Assembly: GCA_035576005.1 (NCBI GenBank)
Contig: DATLXH010000075.1
Coordinates: forward strand, 1-40,313
DNA: 40,313 nucleotides
Reading direction: 5' to 3'
Source: DATLXH01 sp035576005
Lineage (GTDB): Bacteria > Acidobacteriota > Thermoanaerobaculia > Gp7-AA8
Shown: one piece after another, positions 32,616 to 39,619 of the stretch
Layout of the letters: each line of letters starts with the position of its first letter
How positions within the stretch are numbered: position 1 is the stretch's first letter
Program-made: the position numbers and the translations under genes
Notes under the pieces: model-generated
Seen by the model: only the letters and a program-made list of their open reading frames with translations
What the model was told of the DNA's origin: nothing
The model's database searches: none

Positions 32616-35036
32616 ATGAAGAAATGTGCTCTCGCTCTGATCGCACTTGTTGTTTTCATGATGGCTCCTTCACTCGCCGCACAGCAAACGGGCCGTATCT
32701 CCGGGCGAGTCACGAACCCGGGTGGCAATCCGATCGGTGGTGTGGTGGTGGTAGTGAACGGGACCTCCAACGCCACCACGACGGATGGAAACGGGGTATT
32801 CAGGCTTGAAGGAGTTCCCAGCGGGACCCAGTCACTTCAATTCACAGCTGGCGACTTCTCGGCGGGTGAGAACGATGTCGTCGTCAATCCTGGCGTCACG
32901 ACGACGGTAAACAAGAATTTTGACTGGAAGCTGAGCCTTGCCGAATCGGTCACGGTCTATTCCGCATCGCGAAGAACTGAACGAATCGTCGAAGCTCCCG
33001 CGGCAGTCGTGGCCGTCTCTCAGGAAACGATCGAAAGCGCTTCGCCGACCGGACAGCTTCCGAAAGTCATCGAGAACGCGCCTGGAGTGGACTTCACTCA
33101 GAGCGGCCTCTACGACTTCAACTTCAATACTCGCGGATTCAACAGTTCGCTCAATCGCAGGATTCTCACACTCATCGACGGCCGCGATCCCTCCGTTCCG
33201 TTCCTCGGCTCCGCTGAATGGGCCGCGCTGTCGTATCCAGTCGATGAGATGGCCAGCATCGAGCTCGTGCGCGGGCCTGGCTCGGCTCTTTACGGTGCGA
33301 ACGCCTTCAGCGGTGTGCTCAACATGACTACCAGAAATCCCAAAGACAGCCCGGGTGGAAAGCTGACACTCACGGGAGGGGACCTGAGTACCGCTCGCGC
33401 CGACGTCCGTTACGCGGGTGGCTTTGGCAGCGACTGGTTCTATCGTCTCGTAGCCGGTTATCAGAAGACTGACGACTTTGGGCGCTCCCGCAACGCGGGA
33501 GTCGAATACAGCCGGCCCTGCACCGCGGCGATCGCAACCGAATGTCTTCCCGTCGAACGTGTGCCTCTCGCTCTCCGGGAGGACGAGATCAGCTTTGGTG
33601 GACTCCGTCTCGACCGCCACTTTGCCGTCAGCCGGCTGCTGACCCTCGAGGGAGGCTACGCCCAACTCGAAGGACCAATCTTCCAGACCGGTATCGGGCG
33701 CGTGCAGGTCACCGACGTCGGTCACCCCTGGGCCCGTGTGAACTTCAACATGCCTCACTGGAACTTCCTGACTTACTACGATGCCCGCAAGGCCGAAAAC
33801 CAGATCGCCCTCAGCTCAGGTGCAAGTCTATGGGAAGACTCGAGCAACATTCGCGGCGAGGTCCAGACGAACTGGGATCTGTTTGCAAACCGCGCCCGCG
33901 TTGTCGGCGGTGTTGCCTACAACAAGCAGGAGGTCGACACTGCTGATGCTGCGGGGTTCCACACGCTGATGCCTGAGGCGAAGTCCGAGCATCAGCAGGC
34001 AGCATTCGGTCAGGTCGAGTTCGACGTTACCTCGAGGCTCAAAGCTGTCGTGGCGGCACGTTACGACGACTCGACGCTGCACGAAGCGCAGGTCTCACCG
34101 AAGGCCGCGCTGGTCTATTCGATCACACCGAATCAGACGATTCGCGTGAACTACAACCAGGCCTTTCAGGTTCCGAACTACTCGGAGTTCTTCCTGCGCG
34201 CCCCGGCCGGAGCAAACGTCAATCTCGCGGCGGCCGCGGCGGCAAATCCGGCCAGCGCGCCGCTCGCACCAGCGCTGACTGCGCTCGGTTTCAACGCCCT
34301 GCCGGTGCTCGCGCGTGGCAACAGCGCTCTCGAGGTCGAAAAGATCAAAGGACAGGAGATCGGATACAGCGGAATCTTCGGAGGCAAGGTCTTTGTCACC
34401 GCCGACTACTACCAGAGCAAGATCGATAACTTCGTTACCGATCTGCTTCCCGGTGTGAACTCGCAGTTCGCTCCTTACCAGATCCCGACCTCTCTCCCCG
34501 CGCCAGTCATTGGAGGCGTGAACGCATTCCTGAATGCTGCCCTGCGGGCGAGGCGAGCAGGCCTGACTACCGTCGATGGACGACCGGCGCTCGTGTTCTC
34601 GTACGCGAACGCGGGCAACGTCGATACGCAGGGACTCGAGCTGGGACTGAATTATTACGTAACGAACAACTGGCTCGTTGAAGGAAGCTACTCCTGGTTC
34701 GACTTCGAAGTTGACGCCGCTTCCGTCGCAGCCGGGGATGTCCTTCTTCCAAACACTCCCGAGAACAAGTACACCCTCGGGCTGTCTTACCGTACGCCGC
34801 GGTTCGACGTTGGCATCACCAACCGCTGGGTCGAGGACTTTTTCTGGGCTGCCGGAGTCTTCAAGGGAACCGTTCAGTCGTACAACGTCGTCAATCTCAC
34901 CGGCAACGTTCATTTGACCGACAACATCGCCATCGGCGCAAACATCAGCAATCTTGCTGATGATGAACATTACGAGGCGTTCGGAGGCGATCTTCTGACG
35001 CGTCGCGCCCTGGCTTATTTAAGTTTGAAATGGTAG
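32616..35036 (+). CDS. TonB-dependent outer-membrane receptor
   Basis: 806 aa. A signal peptide (MKKCALALIALVVFMMAPSLAA) is followed by a carboxypeptidase-like regulatory beta-sandwich (residues ~24-105; GRISGRVTNPGGNPIGGVVV). The plug domain (~115-230) contains RIVEAPAAVVAVSQ, NTRGFNSSLNRRILTLIDGR and ELVRGPGSALYGANAFSGVLN. The rest is the beta-barrel, ending YLSLKW with the terminal aromatic residue needed for BAM recognition. GGAGGA lies 5 nt before the ATG. The substrate cannot be inferred: no uptake, siderophore or glycan genes adjoin it. It is downstream of the clear promoter at 32518-32546. Confidence 0.93.
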   Translation: MKKCALALIALVVFMMAPSLAAQQTGRISGRVTNPGGNPIGGVVVVVNGTSNATTTDGNGVFRLEGVPSGTQSLQFTAGDFSAGENDVVVNPGVTTTVNKNFDWKLSLAESVTVYSASRRTERIVEAPAAVVAVSQETIESASPTGQLPKVIENAPGVDFTQSGLYDFNFNTRGFNSSLNRRILTLIDGRDPSVPFLGSAEWAALSYPVDEMASIELVRGPGSALYGANAFSGVLNMTTRNPKDSPGGKLTLTGGDLSTARADVRYAGGFGSDWFYRLVAGYQKTDDFGRSRNAGVEYSRPCTAAIATECLPVERVPLALREDEISFGGLRLDRHFAVSRLLTLEGGYAQLEGPIFQTGIGRVQVTDVGHPWARVNFNMPHWNFLTYYDARKAENQIALSSGASLWEDSSNIRGEVQTNWDLFANRARVVGGVAYNKQEVDTADAAGFHTLMPEAKSEHQQAAFGQVEFDVTSRLKAVVAARYDDSTLHEAQVSPKAALVYSITPNQTIRVNYNQAFQVPNYSEFFLRAPAGANVNLAAAAAANPASAPLAPALTALGFNALPVLARGNSALEVEKIKGQEIGYSGIFGGKVFVTADYYQSKIDNFVTDLLPGVNSQFAPYQIPTSLPAPVIGGVNAFLNAALRARRAGLTTVDGRPALVFSYANAGNVDTQGLELGLNYYVTNNWLVEGSYSWFDFEVDAASVAAGDVLLPNTPENKYTLGLSYRTPRFDVGITNRWVEDFFWAAGVFKGTVQSYNVVNLTGNVHLTDNIAIGANISNLADDEHYEAFGGDLLTRRALAYLSLKW

Positions 35037-35184
35037 TAGCGATCGGGCTGGACATCTTCGTTGACTGGACAGCCGGAGGGGAGCTGGCGCGAGCGCTTGC
35101 TCCTCTCCCGCTCTCGCTCGTTCAGCCTCAGCGCCCGGGCGGAAGACCTGCCCCGAGTACCTTCACCTGCTGGTGCCATCAAAC

Positions 35185-35706
35185 ATGTTTCGTCTCGAGA
35201 CAGAACGGCTGATCATCCGTTCGTGGCTTCCTTCAGATCGCGCCAGTTTTCTGGCGTTGACGGAGGATCCAGCAGTCATGCAGTACGTCCATGGCGGTCA
35301 GCCGTACGCTCCAGAGGAAGTCGATGAGTGGTTTTCCAGACAGGCACGTCAGGTAGCTGAACTGGGCGTCTGTATGGGCGCTCTAACCGAGAAGACCACT
35401 GTACGTATCGTGGGAATCGCCGGAATCCAACCACTTGGCAGCACCGGAGATCTCGAGATCGGCTGGTGGCTCGAGCGCAAAGTCTGGGGCCGAGGCTATG
35501 CGACTGAGGCCGGCGGTGCGGCGATGAATCATGTTCTCGTCACACTGGCCCGGAAGCGCGTCGTGGCCATCATCCACCCCGATAACGAGCCGTCGAAGCG
35601 AGTAGTCGAACGCCTCGGCATGCATTACGAGGCCCGCTACACCGGAGAGCAACTGGGACATCGTAAGCCCGAGATCGTGGTGGACCTTTTTGCGAAGACC
35701 GTCTGA
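35185..35706 (+). CDS. GNAT-family N-acetyltransferase (RimJ/RimL type)
   Basis: 173 aa from the ATG at 35185 (MFRLETERLIIRSWLPSD is the usual RimJ/RimL opening; a GTG at 35173 would add four residues). The acetyl-CoA site is WLERKVWGRGYATEAGG (RxxGxG/A). NEPSKRVVERLGM is the typical C-terminal helix. It probably acetylates a protein N-terminus, an antibiotic or a small amine; no substrate is indicated. It stands alone between the receptor and the Ig-like protein. The 148-nt gap upstream holds nothing recognisable. Confidence 0.85.
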   Translation: MFRLETERLIIRSWLPSDRASFLALTEDPAVMQYVHGGQPYAPEEVDEWFSRQARQVAELGVCMGALTEKTTVRIVGIAGIQPLGSTGDLEIGWWLERKVWGRGYATEAGGAAMNHVLVTLARKRVVAIIHPDNEPSKRVVERLGMHYEARYTGEQLGHRKPEIVVDLFAKTV

Positions 35707-35865
35707 CTTCTCACTCGTAACTCTGCCTACATCCGGGCATTTGCTGCGCTTAGACGTGTCTGTGCCTCTATTGTTCGACTCACACGCCGCGACTACACCA
35801 CCGATGAAGTTATTGATGAAACGACCTCAAGATCGAGTAGCATCCGGGTTCGGCCAAGATTATCC

Positions 35866-35897
35866 CCCCTTAACCCCTTAACCCCTTAACCCCTTAA
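35866..35897 (+). repeat. Four perfect CCCCTTAA octamers upstream of the Ig-like surface protein
   Basis: Four exact head-to-tail copies of CCCCTTAA. They end 27 nt before the ATG at 35925 and directly precede the GAGGG ribosome-binding site (35914-35918). The tract would lie in the promoter or 5' UTR. Slippage would change spacing by 8 nt per unit, not the reading frame. Confidence 0.9.
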
Positions 35898-35924
35898 CCG
35901 CTCAAGCACGATAGAGGGTCTTTT

Positions 35925-37994
35925 ATGATCATGAAGAAATATGCTGCACATGCAATTGCCGTATTGGCTCTGCTCATCTCCTTACCCGCCTCCGCTCAGA
36001 CGCTGCGACTCCAGTGTGCTGGTCCGACGACGCCAGGCCTTTCGGTATTTGCGGGCGTTTCTCTTCAGACGGGGAGCCCCACTCCTACGGTCGTGACGAT
36101 CACCTCGTCGGATGAGGCGGTTGCCACTGCCCCGAGGACGGTCACGATTCCCGCAAGTTCTACTGGGACCGTGTTCTTTCAGATCACGGGCGTCAGGCTC
36201 GGAACGGCGACCATAACGGCGAGCGCTCCCGGCCTGATCACCAACCAGACGTGTGTCCAGCAGGTCGTGCCATTCACGCTGACCTGCCCCTTCGGTGCAA
36301 TCGTTGGAAGGCCCGCCTTCGGCACCCTCAGGATTGTGCCGCAACCGACTGATACAGTCATCACATTGAGGTCGTCCAATCCGGCTGTGGGGACAGTTCC
36401 CGACTCAGTGACGATCCCTGCGGGTGAGAGAGCAGTGAACTTCACGTTAACGCCTCTCGCAGCGGGAACGATAACACTAACGGCTACGCCGCCGCCGGCG
36501 GTGAGCGGCCCGCAGAGCTGCACCACCCAGGTAGGTCCGGCATTTTCGATCGGCTGCCCAACCCCTACGCCGGTTGGCGGCAGTGGTCTCGCCACCCTCA
36601 CAATCACGCCGCAAGGCTCGGACACAATAATTTCTCTCAGCTCGCAGAACACCACCGTCGCTACAGTCCCGGCCACCGTCACGATCCCGGCCAACGTTGG
36701 GTCCATTCAGTTCTCCGTGAGAGGCGTTGGAAACGGTGTGGCCACGATCCGGGCAACCCTGCCCAGCGCGCTCGGTTCCGGATCCGTGACGTGCAACGCT
36801 GCGATCGGAACTCAGACGCTGGGACTCAGTTGTACTGTTCCGACGACGCCAGGCTCTTCGGCAACTTCGTCCGTTTTTCTTGAGACGGCGAGCCCCACTC
36901 CAACGGTCGTGACGCTCACCTCGTCGAATGAGGCGGTTGCCACTGCCCCGAGGATGGTCACGATTCCCGCGAATTTTACTGACTTGGTGTTCTTTCAGAT
37001 CATGGGCGTCAGTGTCGGAACGGCGACCATAACGGCGAGCGCTCCCGGCCTGATCACCAACCAGACGTGTGTCCAGCAGGTCGTGCCATTCACGCTGACC
37101 TGCCCCTTCCGTCCAATCGTGGGAAGGCCCACTTCAGGCACCGTCAGGATTGGGGCGCAGCTGACAGATACGGTCATCACACTCAGGTCGTCCGATCCGG
37201 CTGTGGGGACAGTTCCCGACTCAGTGACGATCCCTGCGGGTCAGACAGCAGCGTTTTTCACGTTAACGCCTCTCACAGTGGGAACGACAACGGTAACGGC
37301 TACGCCGCCGGCGGCGTTGGGCGGCCCGCGGAGCTGCACCATCCGGGTAGGTCCGGCATTTTCGATCAGCTGTCCGACTGGTACGCCGGTTGGCGGCAGT
37401 GGTTTCGCCACCCTTACAATCACGCCGCAAGCATCCGACACAGTCATTACTCTCCGCTCGCTGAACACCACCGTGGCTACGGTCCAGAATACATTCACGA
37501 TCCCGGTCGGCGTTGGATCCGTTCAGTTCCGGGTGACGGGCGTTGCAGACGGTGTGGCCACGATCCAGGCAAACCTGCCCGCCGCGCTCGGTCTCGGGTC
37601 CGTGTCGTGCGACGCTCCGATCGGGGCCGCAAATGTCGCGCTCGTCAGTGCCTGTCCGAGCGGCGTGTTGCAGATCGGCGGGACCGGTACCGGTACCCTG
37701 ACAGTGAGCGGGGCGCAGACGGTTCCTACGACGATCTTTCTGAATTCCTCGAATCGGAATATCGCCACAGTCCCGTCGAGCGTGACGCTGCCCGCGAACG
37801 AGACGACCGTAAATTTCACAGTAACGGGCGTTTCGATGGGAACGGCAACCATAACGACGAGCGTCCCTGGAAGCACCACGACCTGCATTGCCTCGGTCGC
37901 TGCAGCGGGGATTCCGACGGTCGATGAAGTCGGTCTGTTTGCGATGGCGGTGATGCTTGGTTTCGCAGCGCTCATCGTCATGAAGCGAATGTAA
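35925..37994 (+). CDS. Secreted Ig-like repeat protein with IPTL-CTERM-like sorting tail
   Basis: 689 aa. GAGGG lies 6 nt before the ATG. A signal peptide (HAIAVLALLISLPASAQ) is followed by tandem ~65-90-residue beta-sandwich repeats with recurring TPTVVTITSSDEAVATAPRT, TVTIPAS and GTATITASAPGL patterns, as in bacterial Ig-like adhesin/lipid-anchored proteins. Two nearly identical 272-residue blocks come from an 816-bp DNA duplication. The C-terminus GIPTVDEVGLFAMAVMLGFA followed by IVMKRM has the layout of IPTL-CTERM sorting signals: IPT motif, hydrophobic helix, basic end. It is therefore likely exported and then processed at the envelope. A strong terminator follows. Function (matrix, adhesion) is unknown. 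Confidence 0.85.
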   Translation: MIMKKYAAHAIAVLALLISLPASAQTLRLQCAGPTTPGLSVFAGVSLQTGSPTPTVVTITSSDEAVATAPRTVTIPASSTGTVFFQITGVRLGTATITASAPGLITNQTCVQQVVPFTLTCPFGAIVGRPAFGTLRIVPQPTDTVITLRSSNPAVGTVPDSVTIPAGERAVNFTLTPLAAGTITLTATPPPAVSGPQSCTTQVGPAFSIGCPTPTPVGGSGLATLTITPQGSDTIISLSSQNTTVATVPATVTIPANVGSIQFSVRGVGNGVATIRATLPSALGSGSVTCNAAIGTQTLGLSCTVPTTPGSSATSSVFLETASPTPTVVTLTSSNEAVATAPRMVTIPANFTDLVFFQIMGVSVGTATITASAPGLITNQTCVQQVVPFTLTCPFRPIVGRPTSGTVRIGAQLTDTVITLRSSDPAVGTVPDSVTIPAGQTAAFFTLTPLTVGTTTVTATPPAALGGPRSCTIRVGPAFSISCPTGTPVGGSGFATLTITPQASDTVITLRSLNTTVATVQNTFTIPVGVGSVQFRVTGVADGVATIQANLPAALGLGSVSCDAPIGAANVALVSACPSGVLQIGGTGTGTLTVSGAQTVPTTIFLNSSNRNIATVPSSVTLPANETTVNFTVTGVSMGTATITTSVPGSTTTCIASVAAAGIPTVDEVGLFAMAVMLGFAALIVMKRM
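35997..37628 (+). repeat. 816-bp tandem duplication inside the Ig-like gene
   Basis: Copy 1 is ~35997-36812 and copy 2 ~36813-37628, offset exactly 816 nt at two places checked (CAGACGCTG at 35997/36813; GGAACGGCGA at 36201/37017). Over ~70 nt (from ~36210 and ~37026) the copies are almost base-identical, while other parts have drifted. The offset is a multiple of three, so the frame is kept and the protein gains a 272-residue block. Confidence 0.85.
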
Positions 37995-38012
37995 TTACTT
38001 CCAATTTTCAGG

Positions 38013-38037
38013 TGTGACAGGAGTTGGTCCTGTCACA
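38013..38037 (+). terminator. Perfect hairpin after the Ig-like gene
   Basis: TGTGACAGGA (38013-38022) pairs perfectly with TCCTGTCACA (38028-38037) around the loop GTTGG. No T-run follows, so it is more likely an mRNA-end stabiliser or a protein site than a terminator by itself. It lies 22 nt upstream of the true terminator. Confidence 0.6.
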
Positions 38038-38058
38038 TTAGATGGTTGATTACGCACG

Positions 38059-38090
38059 AAAGAGAGCCCGTTCGCGGGCTCTCTTTTTTT
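38059..38090 (+). terminator. Rho-independent terminator
   Basis: AAAGAGAGCCCG / TTCG / CGGGCTCTCTTT is a 12-bp GC-rich stem with a stable UUCG-type tetraloop, followed by a run of Ts. This is the strongest intrinsic terminator in the window and ends the Ig-like protein transcript. Confidence 0.95.
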
Positions 38091-38132
38091 GCGACACCCT
38101 TCCTCAGTCCGCCCAAATCGTGTCACTAACCC

Positions 38133-38300
38133 GCATTTCTCACAGTTTGTCGTAAGACGGCCGAGAGTGGCTTGGATGCGATGCGCACGGCAATTTTGCG
38201 ACGAAGGCATAGTCGACACTATGTCAAGGAGCGAAATTGCATGCAACGAAGCAGACAGGCCGCTATCCGTCGTCTCGCGGCGAAGGTCTGTGAGAAATGC
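38133..38300. repeat. R-family MITE-like repeat, copy R3
   Basis: Short form (168 bp). GCATTTCTCACAG (38133-38145) and CTGTGAGAAATGC (38288-38300). The internal palindrome GTCGACACTATGTC matches the equivalent site in R1/R2/R4 with small changes. A CTAG lies just outside the right end (38305-38308). The gap 38301-38439 before the chelatase genes shows nothing else. Confidence 0.85.
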
Positions 38301-38439
38301 GGACTCTAGCCCCGTTCAGCCGTGGGGCGCCACTCGATCGCACGGATCTAACTCGGTGTTGCACGGACTCAGGCGCACAAGTTGGCCCCCCGGTGGCACC
38401 GAATGTCGCATTCGAGCCGGAGGCGGTGAACGGGGTCCG

Positions 38440-38802
38440 CTAGCCGGCCGCGCGAACACGATCCAGCAGTACCTCGGCGATTTGCGGTTCGTGTCCCACG
38501 TAGTCACCCATGAGAATGGTCACTGATGGGTGACGCAACGCGCCCTCTTTCAAGATAGCGGGCACGTCGCGCAGCAGATGTCGTCCGCTGTGGAGAAAGT
38601 AAGGGACGGCCGCGATGCTCGTGGCGCCGGCTGACACGCAGTCATCGATCGCCGTCGCGATGTCGGGCTCGTTGCAGTCGAGGTAGCCAATCGTCACGAA
38701 GGGATAGTCGCTCTCGTTCTTCACGAGGCTCGCGACATTTCGGATGTCTTCGTTCGCTTCGGGGCGCGGGCTGCCATGAGCCATGATGAGAAGCGCATTC
38801 AA
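38440..38802 (-). CDS. Short CbiX/SirB-type chelatase, canonical copy
   Basis: 120 aa, the size of CbiX-S single-domain chelatases that insert Co2+ (or Fe2+) into sirohydrochlorin. The TTG start at 38802 follows GGAGG (38810-38814) with 7-nt spacing and gives NALLIMAHGS with His9. The second conserved motif AVPYFLHSGRHLLRDVP has His75 (and His71). Metal-binding histidines therefore appear intact. Its start overlaps the stop of the upstream paralogue by 4 nt, so the two are translationally coupled. No other siroheme or cobalamin genes are near. The gene pair sits between repeats R3 and R4. Confidence 0.87.
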   Translation of the reverse strand: MNALLIMAHGSPRPEANEDIRNVASLVKNESDYPFVTIGYLDCNEPDIATAIDDCVSAGATSIAAVPYFLHSGRHLLRDVPAILKEGALRHPSVTILMGDYVGHEPQIAEVLLDRVRAAG

Positions 38803-39275
38803 GCAGGAACCTCCGTTCGTACTCGGCAGAGCGTGCTCCCGAAGAGCGGACACTTGGGCTGCTCCCGACACCACGCACTATTGTCAACCGCCGCATCTTC
38901 CCATGCGGCTGGCGGCCGCGCGACGGATGCGGAAGCGATCACGGCGTCGGCGAGCGCACGATGAAATCCGATCACGCCAACCGTGCTGAACGTCACATGC
39001 GGATAGCGTGGCCTGACGCTGTTTATGGTTGCAGGAAGATCCGCAAGGACGAACTTGCCCGCAATGAGGAAGTAGGGGGCAATGACGATCTTTGTCGCGC
39101 CTTGTTCGACGCAACGTCCAACGGCTGTCTCGAAATCTGGCTCTGTGTAGTTGAGGAACGCGACCTCGACGATTGGCATCTCGCCGCGTTCGCGCATCCG
39201 TCCGGCCAGCCCGAGGAGGTTGCGCTCGGCCCCGCACAGCACGCTTCCATGACTGAATAGAATGACTCCCTGCAC
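38799..39275 (-). CDS. CbiX-like protein, second histidine lost, Cys-containing tail
   Basis: 158 aa. The GTG start at 39275 gives QGVILFSHGSVLCG with the first histidine (His9). In the second motif (IAPYFLIAGKFVLADLP) the positions equal to His71 and His75 of the neighbour are Ile71 and Phe75, so metal chelation by the usual pair is doubtful. A ~40-residue C-terminal extension carries three cysteines (C136, C142, C150). Some CbiX proteins have an Fe-S or metal-binding tail, but this spacing is not one I recognise. It is upstream of and coupled to the intact copy. It may form a heterodimer with it, the degenerate half acting as scaffold; this is inference. Confidence 0.82.
   Translation of the reverse strand: MQGVILFSHGSVLCGAERNLLGLAGRMRERGEMPIVEVAFLNYTEPDFETAVGRCVEQGATKIVIAPYFLIAGKFVLADLPATINSVRPRYPHVTFSTVGVIGFHRALADAVIASASVARPPAAWEDAAVDNSAWCREQPKCPLFGSTLCRVRTEVPA
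38810..38814 (-). promoter_or_regulatory. Shine-Dalgarno site supporting the TTG start of the downstream chelatase
   Basis: GGAGG on the minus strand, 7 nt before the TTG at 38802. It lies within the end of the upstream CbiX-like gene, so the downstream copy has its own site in addition to coupling. Confidence 0.65.
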
Positions 39276-39291
39276 GCGAACATTCTAGCCC

Positions 39292-39569
39292 GCGTTTCTC
39301 ACAGACCTTTGTCGTGAGACGACGGAGAGTGACTCGGATGCGAGGCCCAAGGCGGTTTCGCGACGAGAGCATAGTTGACATTGTGTCGAGAGCAACCGGG
39401 GCGGGTGTAGGGACGCAGGGCCTGCGTCCGGCACCCAGACATTCGCATCAGGACTTCTGCATCCCGTGAACCCTCGTCCAAAGCGATGGCCGACGACAAT
39501 CTTCTCGGTCAGGGACAAGGTACCGGACGCACGCCGTGCGTCCCTACGCTCGCATTCTGTGAGAAATGC
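39292..39569. repeat. R-family MITE-like repeat, copy R4
   Basis: Long form (278 bp), near-identical to R1 over the internal module. Left end GCGTTTCTCACAG (one change from the family), right end CTGTGAGAAATGC (39557-39569). It is flanked by CTAG on the left (39285-39288) and CTAG on the right (39573-39576). It lies between the CbiX pair and the transposase gene. Compared with R1 it lacks a GTCTGTGAG duplication at the right end. Confidence 0.85.
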
Positions 39570-39619
39570 GGACTAGGAGCCTGCGCGGTAGAAAGGACGA
39601 ATGGCTGGTAAAATCGGGC

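Noticed and set aside
32832..33758. 308-codon minus-strand frame opposite the TonB receptor
   Set aside because: Antisense to a full-length receptor with clear plug and barrel; codon pattern is that of a shadow frame.
35866..35897. Telomere-like or CRISPR-like repeat
   Set aside because: Only four contiguous octamers with no spacers and no association with a chromosome end; better described as a microsatellite.
38013..38037. Second intrinsic terminator
   Set aside because: Perfect hairpin but no T-run; recorded as a hairpin with reduced confidence.
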